DNA from: JANQOH01 sp965214495
Lineage (GTDB): Bacteria; Pseudomonadota; Alphaproteobacteria; UBA7887
Reading direction: 5' to 3'
DNA: 64,000 nt
Assembly (NCBI GenBank): GCA_965214495.1
Contig: OZ243958.1
Coordinates: 1,984,001-2,048,000, forward strand
A model generated the notes under the pieces. The model was not told the DNA's origin and did not search any database. It saw nothing but the letters and a program-made list of their open reading frames with translations. Shown here piece by piece: positions 31,745-40,655 of the stretch (the stretch's first letter is position 1; the number at the start of each line of letters is the position of its first letter). The position numbers and the translations under genes are program-made.

Positions 31745-33321
31745 GGAAGAGGTCCGGGGCGTCGTCGGGAGCACGGATCGGCGAAAGGTTGCGACGCCGG
31801 ATGCGCCGCCAACGCGCACGACAGACCGACGAGAAACAGAAAGAAACCCGACACGAACAAATGCTGGAACATGACGCCGAACAAGACCGCGACGATCGCC
31901 CACCCGACGACGGTATCTCCGGTCAGGGATCTTGGAGCCGTCCAGCGCAAACGTATCAGAGAGACGAGAAACAGGATATACAACGCTAACGGAACGACAC
32001 CGGCCTCGCCAATCAGAAGCAGGTACATATTATGAACACCCACTGGTCTGCCGTGTACTTCGACGGGAGCGTCATCCATGGAACGGAGCCGTCCCAAGCC
32101 GTGCCCGAAAAGCGGGCGTTCCAAAACCTTGTCGGCCCCCATCCTCCAGAGGACCAGTCGCATTCCCCCTTTCTTATCGGTCGTTTCGTCGAAGATCACT
32201 TCGATACCGACGGATATCTTTCGTTCGATCATTTTCAGAGATTCGGAGAGCATATCCTTCCCGATAACGCCGGCGGCGCACGCGAACAACGAGAAAAAAA
32301 CGATCGCACGCGCGCTCAGGCGACCTTTCGATAAGACGAAATCAAGGCTCGATTCGCGAGTCGTATGCGCGGCGGTCTCAAACACGCGACTCGCGAATCG
32401 AGCCAATATCAATACCAGAACGAGCGCCGCGGTCCCGGAAGCCGACGCCACAACCGCGGCGATGCCGACCCCGAGACCCGCATATCCGGCGGCGCGCCGT
32501 CGGGTATTGTCCAGAAAGGCAAGCGAGAGCACGACCGTCGCGCAACCGACAAAGCCCGCGTCATTGGGGTCGCTGAAGCCGCCAGTAAGACGAAAGGATT
32601 CGTAGTTGCGCGGAAACGCCCGCAGCGCGTCAAGATCGTGCAGGACCGGGGAGGCCAGGACGATGACGCAACTTGTGCTGAGAAGGGCCAGAATCCCCTT
32701 TAGCAACGCTTCGGTTCCGATGAGCTGGAGAGCCGCCCGCCCGCCCAGCGCGGCGGCCAGGAATAGGACGATAAAGAAAAATTGCCTCACGAGCTCCCGC
32801 CGCAGGTCGATTTCGGCGTCGGACGCGAGAGAAACGATGGTGCCAACGATCGCATGCAGCGCCAGTGTGAACAGCATGAGCTGGAAGGGCGCTCCGGAAT
32901 TCTTCCATGACCGGGCATCGACCACGCTCACAAGGAACAGAGAGAGAACGAGAACGCTCCATAGAACGACCCGCAATACCGGAATTCCCGATAGCTGGAA
33001 ATTCTGCGCGCTGACGAGCGTCAACAAAGCAAACGCCCAGAACGCCAAGACGGCGAAGCGATTCACGGCCCGCCTCGGGCGCGTTTTCCGTTCATCGGTC
33101 CATCGTTCCCATGCGTCATCGGTTCCCCTCGGTATGCCCGGCGCCTTGTTCCTTCCGGAAAGGACGACCCGCCCTCCGCCCGTATTCCGGCAAGACGCCG
33201 GCGCAACTGGGTCAAAGAGGGCACGAACCATCGCCGCGGCTGCGGACGCCAGGCACACGATGCGCGAATTCATCCCGGGCATGATCCCGACGTCCGATAT
33301 CGCGCATTCGATCAGCTTCAT
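31741..33321 (-). CDS. O-antigen ligase / polymerase-type membrane protein
   Basis: 526 aa from ATG 33321, which has AAGAAGG upstream. About ten hydrophobic segments begin at residue 90 (VLAFWAFALLTLVSAQNFQL). The conserved large periplasmic loop contains MRLVLWRMGADKVLERPLFG, HGLGRL and VGVHNMYLLLIGEAGVVPLA, the Wzy_C/RfaL/Wzy signature region. It would polymerise or ligate surface polysaccharide at the inner membrane. The first 80 residues are atypically hydrophilic, so the true start could be further in. The 3' end overlaps nadE by 4 nt. Base composition is less GC-rich than neighbours, and a decayed paralogue lies upstream. Confidence 0.85.
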   Translation of the reverse strand: MKLIECAISDVGIMPGMNSRIVCLASAAAAMVRALFDPVAPASCRNTGGGRVVLSGRNKAPGIPRGTDDAWERWTDERKTRPRRAVNRFAVLAFWAFALLTLVSAQNFQLSGIPVLRVVLWSVLVLSLFLVSVVDARSWKNSGAPFQLMLFTLALHAIVGTIVSLASDAEIDLRRELVRQFFFIVLFLAAALGGRAALQLIGTEALLKGILALLSTSCVIVLASPVLHDLDALRAFPRNYESFRLTGGFSDPNDAGFVGCATVVLSLAFLDNTRRRAAGYAGLGVGIAAVVASASGTAALVLVLILARFASRVFETAAHTTRESSLDFVLSKGRLSARAIVFFSLFACAAGVIGKDMLSESLKMIERKISVGIEVIFDETTDKKGGMRLVLWRMGADKVLERPLFGHGLGRLRSMDDAPVEVHGRPVGVHNMYLLLIGEAGVVPLALYILFLVSLIRLRWTAPRSLTGDTVVGWAIVAVLFGVMFQHLFVSGFFLFLVGLSCALAAHPASQPFADPCSRRRPGPLP

Positions 33322-33339
33322 CCGCCTTCTTCCCCAGCC

Positions 33340-33451
33340 GTCGGATCGCCGGGGACATGATAGCGGAAGAGCGGGCTCACCCGTTCTTGCACCCGTCGGC
33401 CCCCGACAAACAGGAGTCGGATCGCCGGGGACATGATAGCGGAAGAGCGGG
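33340..33451. repeat. Pair of identical 36-bp direct repeats separated by 40 bp
   Basis: The sequence starting GTCGGATCGCCGGGGACATG and ending GGAAGAGCGGG occurs at 33340-33375 and 33416-33451 without mismatch. Spacing superficially resembles one CRISPR unit, but only two copies exist and no cas gene is near. The repeat lies just upstream of the O-antigen ligase gene and next to the remains of its paralogue, so a small duplication during gene duplication or deletion is the likely origin. Confidence 0.8.
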
Positions 33452-34551
33452 CCCCAAGGCAACCCGCGCTTCGGGGCGCGCTAACCCCGAACAGGCGGCG
33501 ATTACGAGCTTGCCGCGCTCGCCATGGCGCAGGTCAGACCGATGGCGAAGCTATACCATATGCAGGTCACGACCGAGACCGCCGTTATGGCGCTGACGGT
33601 GATGACCAACGCCCACCAGGCGCTTGCGTCCGCACCGATGGACGCACCGTCGCGCCATCGCCGTCGAAACAAGGGGGCCAGAAACAGCAGAAACAGTGCG
33701 AGCGGCGCGACGCCCGCCTCTCCGCAGAGCAGCAAATAGGCGCTGTGGACACCACAGGCATCCTTGAACCGTTCGCAAGATACGCCTTACCATGCGGCGC
33801 AGTTCGCCCAGACCGATGCTGGCGACCGGCGACTCGGCGCTTTTCTCCACGCCGGCGCTCCACAATTCTACGCAGCGCCCGAGAGCATCGCGCGCGTCCG
33901 CGTCCAACTCCGCCAGATTGGCGATCCACGACAGGCGCTCGATCTCTTTTGGCTGAGGAACGACAAGCGGCCGGATGCGATCATGGCGAGGCCCGATAGC
34001 GCGACCACGCCCTCGAGTGTCCGCCGCACCGCGATGGAACTGAGCAGGCGCCGGCCCGACGACAGCCCGGCCACGCAGAAGATCAGCACCAAGGCGAGTA
34101 ACGCCGTTCTGGAAAAGGTCAGGGATCGCCGCTGCCCCGAGTATGAGCGCGGCGCCGGCAAGTGCCCGGTGCCGCCGCCCCGCCAACAGGATCGCTAATG
34201 CCAGCCCGACCGCAAAACAGCCGGCGTCGCGCCGATATAGACACCGGTGAACCGGTAGCCCTTCAGATCGAGGAGGAAATAAGGTTGCAAAGGCTGCGAT
34301 AGCGGCGACGCGAGCGTGAGAATGCAGGCCACGGCGAGGATCGCCAACATGCCCCTGGCGAAAGCCTCGATCGCGATTTGCGACAACATCAGGGAGCCGC
34401 CGGCCGCGCCGGCGATCGCCGAGACGATGAAATGGCAGGCCCTGGAGCGGATACGGCGTGTCGTCGAGCGCCATGGACAAGCCGATCGCCAAATGCGCCG
34501 CCAGAGAGCCGACGAGCAGAGCACCGGGTGGCCCCAGTCTCCGTCCTGGAG

Positions 34552-35822
34552 CACTGCTGTCCGGTTAAATTTTTGTGGACGGGTTGCATGGCATTGATTC
34601 TACTGGCGTCCAAGCGTTTAGCGACGTTTTGGACACGGAAGAGGGTCAATGCCATGCGCCACCACAATAGCGTTTTCCGCGACCTGTTGAAGCGTGTTCC
34701 GTGGGCTGCGTTCGATCGGCTGGTGGAGGCCCATGGAGCGGACAGTCGGGTGCGGCGCCTGCGCACCCGGGATCAACTGATCGCGTTGCTTTACGGCCAG
34801 CTTTCCGGGGCGACGAGCCTGCGCGAGATCGTCGGCGGTCTGCACAGCCACAAGGCCCGCCTCTATCATGTGGGCGGTCGCGTGGCGCAGCGCTCGACGT
34901 TGGCCGACGCCAATGCCAGACGCCCGGCGGCGTTGTTCGCCAACCTGTTCGCCAAGATGGTCGGTCTCGCCCGGCGGGGCCTGCGCCGCAAGATCGGCGA
35001 GGCGACTTACCCGATCGACGCGACGAACCTTCGTCTGGGCGGGCGGGGACCGGAGTGGGCGCATTTTTCGGCCAGGGCCTGCGGCGCCAAGCTCCACGTG
35101 ATCTACGATGCCGACGCCGAGCAACCGCTCTATGCGTCGGTCACGACGGCCAGGGTCAACGACATCACGGCGGCGCAGGAGATGCCGGTCGAGGCCGGCG
35201 CCACCTGGGTCTTCGACCTCGGCTACTACGACTACGCCTGGTGGGCCAGGCTCGATGCCGCCGGCTGCCGCATCGTCACCCGCTTCAAGGCCAACACGCC
35301 GTTGACGGTGAGCGCCGAACTCGATGTTCCCGAAGACGACGACATTCTGTCGGACCGCATCGGCCTGTTGCCGCAACGCGCGGCGCGGAGCCGTCAGAAC
35401 CCGTTCTCCGATCCGGTGCGCGAGGTTCGGGTCAGGACCGACACCGGCAAGACGTTGCGCATCCTCTCCAACGACCTCGATGCCCCGGTCCGGGAAATCG
35501 CCGATCTCTACAAGCGGCGCTGGGCCATCGAGTTGTTCTTTCGATGGGTCAAACAGACCTTGAGAATCCGCCACTTCCTCGGCGTCAGCGAGAACGCCGT
35601 GCGCATCCAGATCGCCGTCGCCCTGATCGCTTATCTGCTGCTCCACCTCGCCCAAGCCGCACAGAACCTCGTCAAATCCCCACTCGCCTTCGCCCGCCTC
35701 GTGCGCGCCAATCTCATGCATCGAAAGCGCATCGACCGACTCATCGGCCCCCATCACCCGCCCCCGAAATGCTCCAATCAAACCGCCATACAATGGGCTT
35801 CAGGGTGAACCGGACAGCAGTG
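34552..35822. mobile_element. IS4-family insertion sequence, complete
   Basis: Inverted repeats CACTGCTGTCCGGTT (34552-34566) and its complement at 35808-35822 bound a 1271-bp element. The 9-bp sequence GTCCTGGAG is duplicated on both sides (34543-34551 and 35823-35831). These are clear hallmarks of a single transposition event into an already decaying or then-intact polymerase gene. One intact transposase is encoded. Confidence 0.93.
34654..35808 (+). CDS. IS4-family transposase with DUF4372 N-terminus
   Basis: 384 aa. ATG 34654 (MRHHNSVFRDLLKRVPWAAF) is the conserved family start and has GAGGG upstream; an in-frame ATG at 34588 adds unconserved residues. DUF4372 occupies about residues 1-70 (LRTRDQLIALLYGQLSGATS). 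The RNase H-like core has the first Asp in YPIDATNLRL, the second in WVFDLGYYDYAWW, and the Y-R-E signature in LYKRRWAIELFFRWVKQTLR with catalytic Glu. The stop codon lies within the right inverted repeat. The gene is on the strand opposite the interrupted polysaccharide gene. Confidence 0.93.
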   Translation: MRHHNSVFRDLLKRVPWAAFDRLVEAHGADSRVRRLRTRDQLIALLYGQLSGATSLREIVGGLHSHKARLYHVGGRVAQRSTLADANARRPAALFANLFAKMVGLARRGLRRKIGEATYPIDATNLRLGGRGPEWAHFSARACGAKLHVIYDADAEQPLYASVTTARVNDITAAQEMPVEAGATWVFDLGYYDYAWWARLDAAGCRIVTRFKANTPLTVSAELDVPEDDDILSDRIGLLPQRAARSRQNPFSDPVREVRVRTDTGKTLRILSNDLDAPVREIADLYKRRWAIELFFRWVKQTLRIRHFLGVSENAVRIQIAVALIAYLLLHLAQAAQNLVKSPLAFARLVRANLMHRKRIDRLIGPHHPPPKCSNQTAIQWASG

Positions 35823-36059
35823 GTCCTGGAGGGAGGCCGAAGACGAAACTCGCCAGGACCAGCAGCCGATCAGCAGTGCGAGATTGACGAGGAGGGACGG
35901 TATGTTCCTCAGCCCCGTCAAATCTGCGATCCCTCCCCCATTGAGCAGCACGCCGGCGGCCGTCGTCCAGAACAGAAGACCGACGAAGGGAACCGACCGG
36001 CGAGCGTCGGCCGTGAGCCACCGTGCTCACTCTCCGACTCCCCTGTCTCGCGGCGTCCG

Positions 36060-37259
36060 CTATGTAAGACGGGCGCGGCCGCCATCGGCGCGTCCCCGCC
36101 GGGCAGAGACGAACCGGTCGATGAGTGCGGCGTAACGATCGGCGAACAGTTCTGCCGGCAGCAGAGCCTCGGCGGTCTTGCGCCCCGCCCGGCCCATTGC
36201 GAGCCTGGCCTCGGGGGACAGCGCGGAGAAGCGGAGGATCGCCTCGGCGATGTTCCCGGGTGTCGCAGGATCGAAGAGGATGCCGTTCTTGCCGTCTTCG
36301 ATCAGGCGGGAAATGCCGCCCACCCTGGCGGCAAGCACCGGCGCTCCGCACGCCAGCGCCTCACAAATAACGTTGGGCGTCCCTTCCGATAGCGAAGGCA
36401 GGCAGACCGCATCCGCTTCGCGGTAGAGCGAGAGCGCGACCACATCCTTGCGGGCCCCTCGCAAGCGGAATCGCCCATCCAGCGATCGCGCGGCAACAGC
36501 TTTCTTCACCCGTATGTAATATTCCGCCGCCTTGCGGCGACCGCGCGGCCACCGCTCGATATCGTCGGCCTCGTCCGACGCGACGATCTCTCCGTACCAA
36601 TCGACCGCCAAATCGAGGGCCGGATGTTCCCGACGGAGGATATCCAGCGCTTCCACCAGCCCGAACGGGTTCTTCTCCCAATGCAACCTCGCGACGACGA
36701 GCAGTCGCAACTGTCCGTGTCGATCGGCCGCGGTTACTTCCGCCGGTTTGAAATGCTCCAGATCAACGCCATTCACGATAACCGATGTCCGTTGTCGAAG
36801 ATATGGGGCCACTTCGACAATTCGATCCCGCTGTTCGTGAGTGTTACAGACTACGGCGTCCGAAATACGGTGCGACGCCAGGCACAAGCGACGCACCAGG
36901 TTTCTGTTCGTACGGCCGTTCAGCTCCGTAACGACGATCGCAAATTTCCGACGCGGCAACCCTGCGAACTCGACCAGCAGGTTGGCGCCGTCGAGGAAGG
37001 CGACCACCGCATCGGGATCGCGCTGCCGAACGGCCCGCCGCATGATAAGGAAGAGATGCGGCCAGTTGCGCGACGGAACGAAGGTGACGGGAACGCCGGC
37101 CTCCGCCAGGACATCGTTAAAGAACGCCACCTTGCGAAAGACCAGGACCTCGACTTCGTAGCCGCGACGGTGGAGATGGACGGCCAATCGGCACAAATCC
37201 CGCTGGCCGCCCCCCGATCCGAGTTCGCTGATGATCAACAGTACTCGAAGGCTATCCAT
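36060..37259 (-). CDS. Family 4 glycosyltransferase
   Basis: 399-aa GT-B retaining glycosyltransferase, start MDSLRVLLIISELGSGGGQR at 37259. The N-terminal GGGQR loop and the C-terminal GT4 motif LPSLSEGTPNVICEALACGA, with the donor-binding E-x7-E pair, are clear. LRLLVVARLHWEKNPFGLVE is the inter-domain strand typical of the family. It would transfer an activated sugar to a growing surface polysaccharide or glycolipid at the cytoplasmic face. It belongs to the less GC-rich polysaccharide cluster together with the ligase/polymerase and the glycosyltransferase remnant at 38803. Confidence 0.9.
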   Translation of the reverse strand: MDSLRVLLIISELGSGGGQRDLCRLAVHLHRRGYEVEVLVFRKVAFFNDVLAEAGVPVTFVPSRNWPHLFLIMRRAVRQRDPDAVVAFLDGANLLVEFAGLPRRKFAIVVTELNGRTNRNLVRRLCLASHRISDAVVCNTHEQRDRIVEVAPYLRQRTSVIVNGVDLEHFKPAEVTAADRHGQLRLLVVARLHWEKNPFGLVEALDILRREHPALDLAVDWYGEIVASDEADDIERWPRGRRKAAEYYIRVKKAVAARSLDGRFRLRGARKDVVALSLYREADAVCLPSLSEGTPNVICEALACGAPVLAARVGGISRLIEDGKNGILFDPATPGNIAEAILRFSALSPEARLAMGRAGRKTAEALLPAELFADRYAALIDRFVSARRGRADGGRARLT

Positions 37260-37522
37260 CCGCCGCCGGCTCCTGATACTCCTCGCCAACCATATCGCCC
37301 CGGCCGATAACTTCCACGCTCGGCACCCGCATATCCAACGTGACGCCGCCGTAGGAGTTCGAGCATCGAGAATCCCCCCCTCTGCTGAGTCCCGCGCCTG
37401 GCGCCCTCATGGCGCCAAGCGACAGAACGACGGCGCGCTCTTCCGTGTGCAGCGCAAACAGGATCGCACAACGTCGGCCGTCCCGCGTGCGCGCCGCAAT
37501 TGCGTCCGTCTTCATCACGAAC

Positions 37523-38806
37523 TCAAGTCCCCGTTCCCTGCCGGATCTCCATACGCGCCATCCTTCTCGCCCCGCTATGAACCGAATCGAAATAAACGCG
37601 ATCCCCGCCTGGAGAGAAACGCGGGTGCAGATCGCATCTGCATTCCCCCCCAAAACCGAATCCGTGGTGAAACTCCGCCAACAACCTGAAATTCTGCCTC
37701 CGGTGATCCGCCAATATCAATTTCTGCATCCTCGCCCGGTCGGGGTATGTATCGGTAACAAAAAAACCGCCGTTGACGTGTGGATGTCCATCGCCCATGC
37801 CGTCGAGAGAACCGTTACCAAAACGCTCCCGGGTCCCGTCTCGGGTCGATATCAAGAAATAACCATCGACCAGCATGGAGCTTCCCAAATACGCTATGAT
37901 CGAATCGTTATCTATCCAACCGTAGTGACTCACCATACCATTGCGGGCAATAAGCTTCAGAGAACGTTCCCCGACGCTCGCAAGCAAAAGACGGTCGAAA
38001 CGGCGTCCTCGCACGAAATAGCGGTGCAATAACAGGAATTTGTCCCCGTTCGGCGAGATCATCAAATGATTGACCGTGTGATCAGCATCGTCGAATAACG
38101 GATCGTAATCCACTTTGCATAAATCGGTAAATGAATACAGAAGTACCGTCTTCCCTGTCTTCATACAGACGTGCAGGATACCGTCCTCATCGAGATCGGG
38201 TAATCGACCGCGGCTTCCGACATTTCTGTTCCGATAACCGTAGTCGGGAGCGAAGGCGTTGAGCCGATCGTAATTCAAGGAAATATAGAACTCCAGCCCG
38301 AACGCATCCTGCACGGGCTCATCAAATATATGCTCCACTTTTCCGTTCTTCCTGTCGATCAAAACGGACCTGTAGCGATTGCGTTCCCCGTCGTAGATAT
38401 TGAACAGAAACTCGTCGTCACCTACCCACTGAAGCCGGCAGCCCTGCTGCCAGTTGTACGAGGTAACCTCCCTGGTGAAGACGGGTTCTCTCAAGTTGTC
38501 AGGCGAGAAGAGGGCCACTTGCACCGGATTTTCCGGACGAGGCGGGACACGAGTCGCGAACGCCGCCATGTGGCAAAGAACGTAACCCTCGTTCGACTCG
38601 GGAGATTTATCGTAGTACCCGAAAAACGTATCGCATCGGTCGGGCCCGATCAGGGTAATTTCGCGATCGGACTTCAAGTTCGAGGTTTTTCGATATAATG
38701 GGTAGATGGTCCTTTGATAGACCCTTTTCGCGCTTCGCTTGATACGGGGGAATCGGCGCAGCCGGCGAGACAGCATTCGCTCGAACGAACTAAACCGAGT
38801 CATCAC
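37523..38806 (-). CDS. Polysaccharide-cluster beta-propeller protein of unknown activity
   Basis: 427 aa with a basic N-terminal 45 residues and then repeated beta-strand blades (EVTSYNWQQGCRLQWVGDDE, DHTVNHLMISPNGDKFLLLH, GDGHPHVNGGFFVTDTYPDR, CDLHPRFSPGGDRVYFDSVH). The last resembles TolB/oligogalacturonate-lyase-type propeller blades. Conserved FFGYYDKSPES near residue 62 and the His-rich blades hint at an enzyme, perhaps a lyase or hydrolase acting on polysaccharide. Related proteins occur in capsule clusters, but I know of no established function. It overlaps the upstream glycosyltransferase remnant stop by 4 nt. Its base composition is distinctly AT-richer than the window average, suggesting acquisition by transfer. 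Confidence 0.6.
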   Translation of the reverse strand: MMTRFSSFERMLSRRLRRFPRIKRSAKRVYQRTIYPLYRKTSNLKSDREITLIGPDRCDTFFGYYDKSPESNEGYVLCHMAAFATRVPPRPENPVQVALFSPDNLREPVFTREVTSYNWQQGCRLQWVGDDEFLFNIYDGERNRYRSVLIDRKNGKVEHIFDEPVQDAFGLEFYISLNYDRLNAFAPDYGYRNRNVGSRGRLPDLDEDGILHVCMKTGKTVLLYSFTDLCKVDYDPLFDDADHTVNHLMISPNGDKFLLLHRYFVRGRRFDRLLLASVGERSLKLIARNGMVSHYGWIDNDSIIAYLGSSMLVDGYFLISTRDGTRERFGNGSLDGMGDGHPHVNGGFFVTDTYPDRARMQKLILADHRRQNFRLLAEFHHGFGFGGECRCDLHPRFSPGGDRVYFDSVHSGARRMARMEIRQGTGT

Positions 38807-39573
38807 GACACCCCGCCCTTGTCGAGGGTACGGTCGTACAGTGCTTGATAGGAGCGTGACATGTTTTCAGCGGAATATCTTCGTATCGCCTCGCTCCGTA
38901 TTTCTACGGCGCGCACCGTGGACAGGCGTTTCGCGTGGCCGAGGATCTTGCGCGCGGCGACGTCCGGTCCGTCGGATAAAGAAAAAATCTCAACGCAACG
39001 GGGCATTTCCTTCTTCAATTCGAGATGCGGTCCGATATCCGACAGAATGCAAGGGATGCCGACCGACAGCGCTTCGAGGACGGAATTGGGTAGCCCCTCC
39101 GACAAGGAAGAGCTGATGAAAACGTCGGAATCCGTCAACCACGGATAAACATCAGTCTGATGCCCTGTGAAGGTTATGGTCTCTCCTCGATATGCGGTTA
39201 TCTCGCGTATCTTCGGTCCGCCTCCGACCACGGTGAGGCTCGCAGTCCCGCTATCGAAATTCGTGAAAATATCGCACAGATACTTTACATTTTTCCGGGG
39301 AATTATCTGGCACGTCGTTACGAAACGTAAACCTTGCTGCTCCCACCTGTCGTCGCGCGCGGTATCAGGAAACTCTACGCCGTTCGGTATTATCGCGGCG
39401 GCTTTTACGTCGTAGCGCCGAAGCCATTCTTTCGCCAGCGCGTTCGAACAAAAAATCAGATTCCCGCACGATCGTAACGCCTTAACGTGACGGTGGGCCA
39501 TATAGGTTCCGAATGTCTTCCCGAACAATCCCGTATAGTCTGCATGAGGAACGTTTCGGCACGTCGAATACGC
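38803..39573 (-). pseudogene. Family 4 glycosyltransferase, 5' truncated
   Basis: The frame preserves the acceptor-to-donor half of a GT4 enzyme: HVKALRSCGNLIFCSNALAK, AAIIPNGVEFPD, LRFVTTCQIIPRKNVKYLCD and the donor motif FISSSLSEGLPNSVLEALSV. About 100 N-terminal residues are missing. At 39573 the coding similarity ends and the sequence becomes the complement of a dppB 3' end; the nominal ATG at 39603 lies in that foreign part. A 266-aa product could be made but lacks the N-terminal domain. Confidence 0.72.
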
Positions 39574-39574
39574 C

Positions 39575-39712
39575 ATGTTCACGGCCGTCAACGAACGCGA
39601 CATCTTCGTGATGCAGAACCTGGTGTTCCTCTACGCCGTGGTGTTCGTGACGCTGAATATCGTCGTCGATATCGTGATCGCGTGGATCGACCCGAGGATC
39701 CGCTATCGATGA
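39575..39712 (+). pseudogene. DppB-type ABC transporter permease, 3' remnant
   Basis: The last 45 codons of a peptide/nickel-type permease are recognisable (FTAVNERDIFVMQNLVFLYA, then a membrane segment and DPRIRYR). The TGA overlaps the dppC ATG (ATGA), as in intact dppBC operons. Everything upstream of about 39575 is replaced by the glycosyltransferase remnant on the other strand, so both genes lost their 5' ends at one breakpoint. Confidence 0.85.
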
Positions 39713-40590
39713 CCGTCGCCACCGCGACGTCGGCGCCGAAAGGCGGGGTCTTGAGGGCGCTGGCGACGTTTGCGCGGCGGTCGCCGCTGTCGGCGTTCTG
39801 GGGTGCGATCGCCCTCGCCATCTCGGTCATGGCGCTCGCCGCCCCGGCGATCGCGCCCAGCGACCCGCTGCAATCCGACTTCCTGCGCATGCAGGTGCCG
39901 CCGGACTCCGCCAATTGGTTCGGCACCGACCAGATCGGACGCGACACGCTGAGCCGGGTCATCCACGGCAGCCGGATATCGTTGACCGTCGCGTTCCTCG
40001 CGGTCCTGACAGGCACCACCCTCGGCTGCCTCTGGGGCCTGGCGAGCGGCTATTTCGGCGGTTGGTTCGACATTGCGAGCCAGCGCCTGATCGAGTTCTT
40101 CCAGGCCTTTCCCGACCTCATCCTGGCGATGGCGATCGCCATGGCGCTGGGTTCGGGGACCGGGACGGTGATCATCGCCATCGCCATCACGCGGCTGCCG
40201 TTCGGCGGCCGGGTCATTCGCTCGGTCGTGCTCTCGCTCAAGGAAATGTCTTATGTCGAGGCCGCGCGCGGCGTCGGCGCATCGCACCTGCGCATCATGT
40301 TGCGACATATCCTGCCGCAATGCATCGCGCCCTATCTGATCCTGGCCACCACCCATCTCGGCGTGGCGATCATCATCGAGGCTTCGCTGGGCTTCCTCGG
40401 AGTCGGCATCCCGCCGCCGACTCCGACCTGGGGCAACATGCTCGCCGACGCGCTGAACTCCGGCCTCGAGCCGCGCTGGTGGCTCTACGTGTTTCCCGGG
40501 CTCGCGATTACCGTGACGGTGCTCGCGTTCAACCTGCTCGGCGACGGCATCCGCGACATGCTCGACCCGCGCCTGCGCAGCGCCGTCTGA
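39709..40590 (+). CDS. ABC transporter permease, DppC/OppC family
   Basis: 293-aa inner-membrane permease for peptides, nickel or related solutes. The N-terminal OppC segment (SPLSAFWGAIALAISVMALA) and FGTDQIGRDTLSRVIHGSRI are family features. The EAA loop that contacts the ATPase reads EAARGVGASHLRIMLRHILP. Five or six helices are predicted. Its DppB partner is reduced to a stub and no ATPase or binding-protein gene follows, so this copy is unlikely to form a working transporter unless partners lie elsewhere. Confidence 0.9.
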   Translation: MTVATATSAPKGGVLRALATFARRSPLSAFWGAIALAISVMALAAPAIAPSDPLQSDFLRMQVPPDSANWFGTDQIGRDTLSRVIHGSRISLTVAFLAVLTGTTLGCLWGLASGYFGGWFDIASQRLIEFFQAFPDLILAMAIAMALGSGTGTVIIAIAITRLPFGGRVIRSVVLSLKEMSYVEAARGVGASHLRIMLRHILPQCIAPYLILATTHLGVAIIIEASLGFLGVGIPPPTPTWGNMLADALNSGLEPRWWLYVFPGLAITVTVLAFNLLGDGIRDMLDPRLRSAV

Positions 40591-40655
40591 TCGCGTTGCG
40601 AGACGCGCCGCGACCGGCTAGGTTCGGCGACGAAGGAACAGGAGAGGCGCCGATC

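Larger units (their letters stand above)
33502..36040 (-). pseudogene. Decayed paralogue of the O-antigen ligase/polymerase, split by an IS4-family element
   Basis: Segments in different minus-strand frames align in order with the intact gene at 31741. They are WLTADARRSVPFVGLLFWTT and later helices before the IS (36040-35832); ALLVGSLAAHLAIGLSMALD, SQIAIEAFARGMLAILAVAC and LLDLKGYRFTGVYIGATPAV after it; and MLLCGEAGVAPLALFLLFLA to a stop at 33502. The GYRFTGV and GEAGVAPLAL stretches match GFRLTGG-type and IGEAGVVPLA positions in the paralogue. At least three frameshifts plus the IS make it non-functional. Exact boundaries of the original gene are uncertain. Confidence 0.8.

Noticed and set aside
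33340..33451. Minimal CRISPR array
   Set aside because: Only two 36-bp repeats, no third copy, no cas genes or leader, and the position fits a local duplication.
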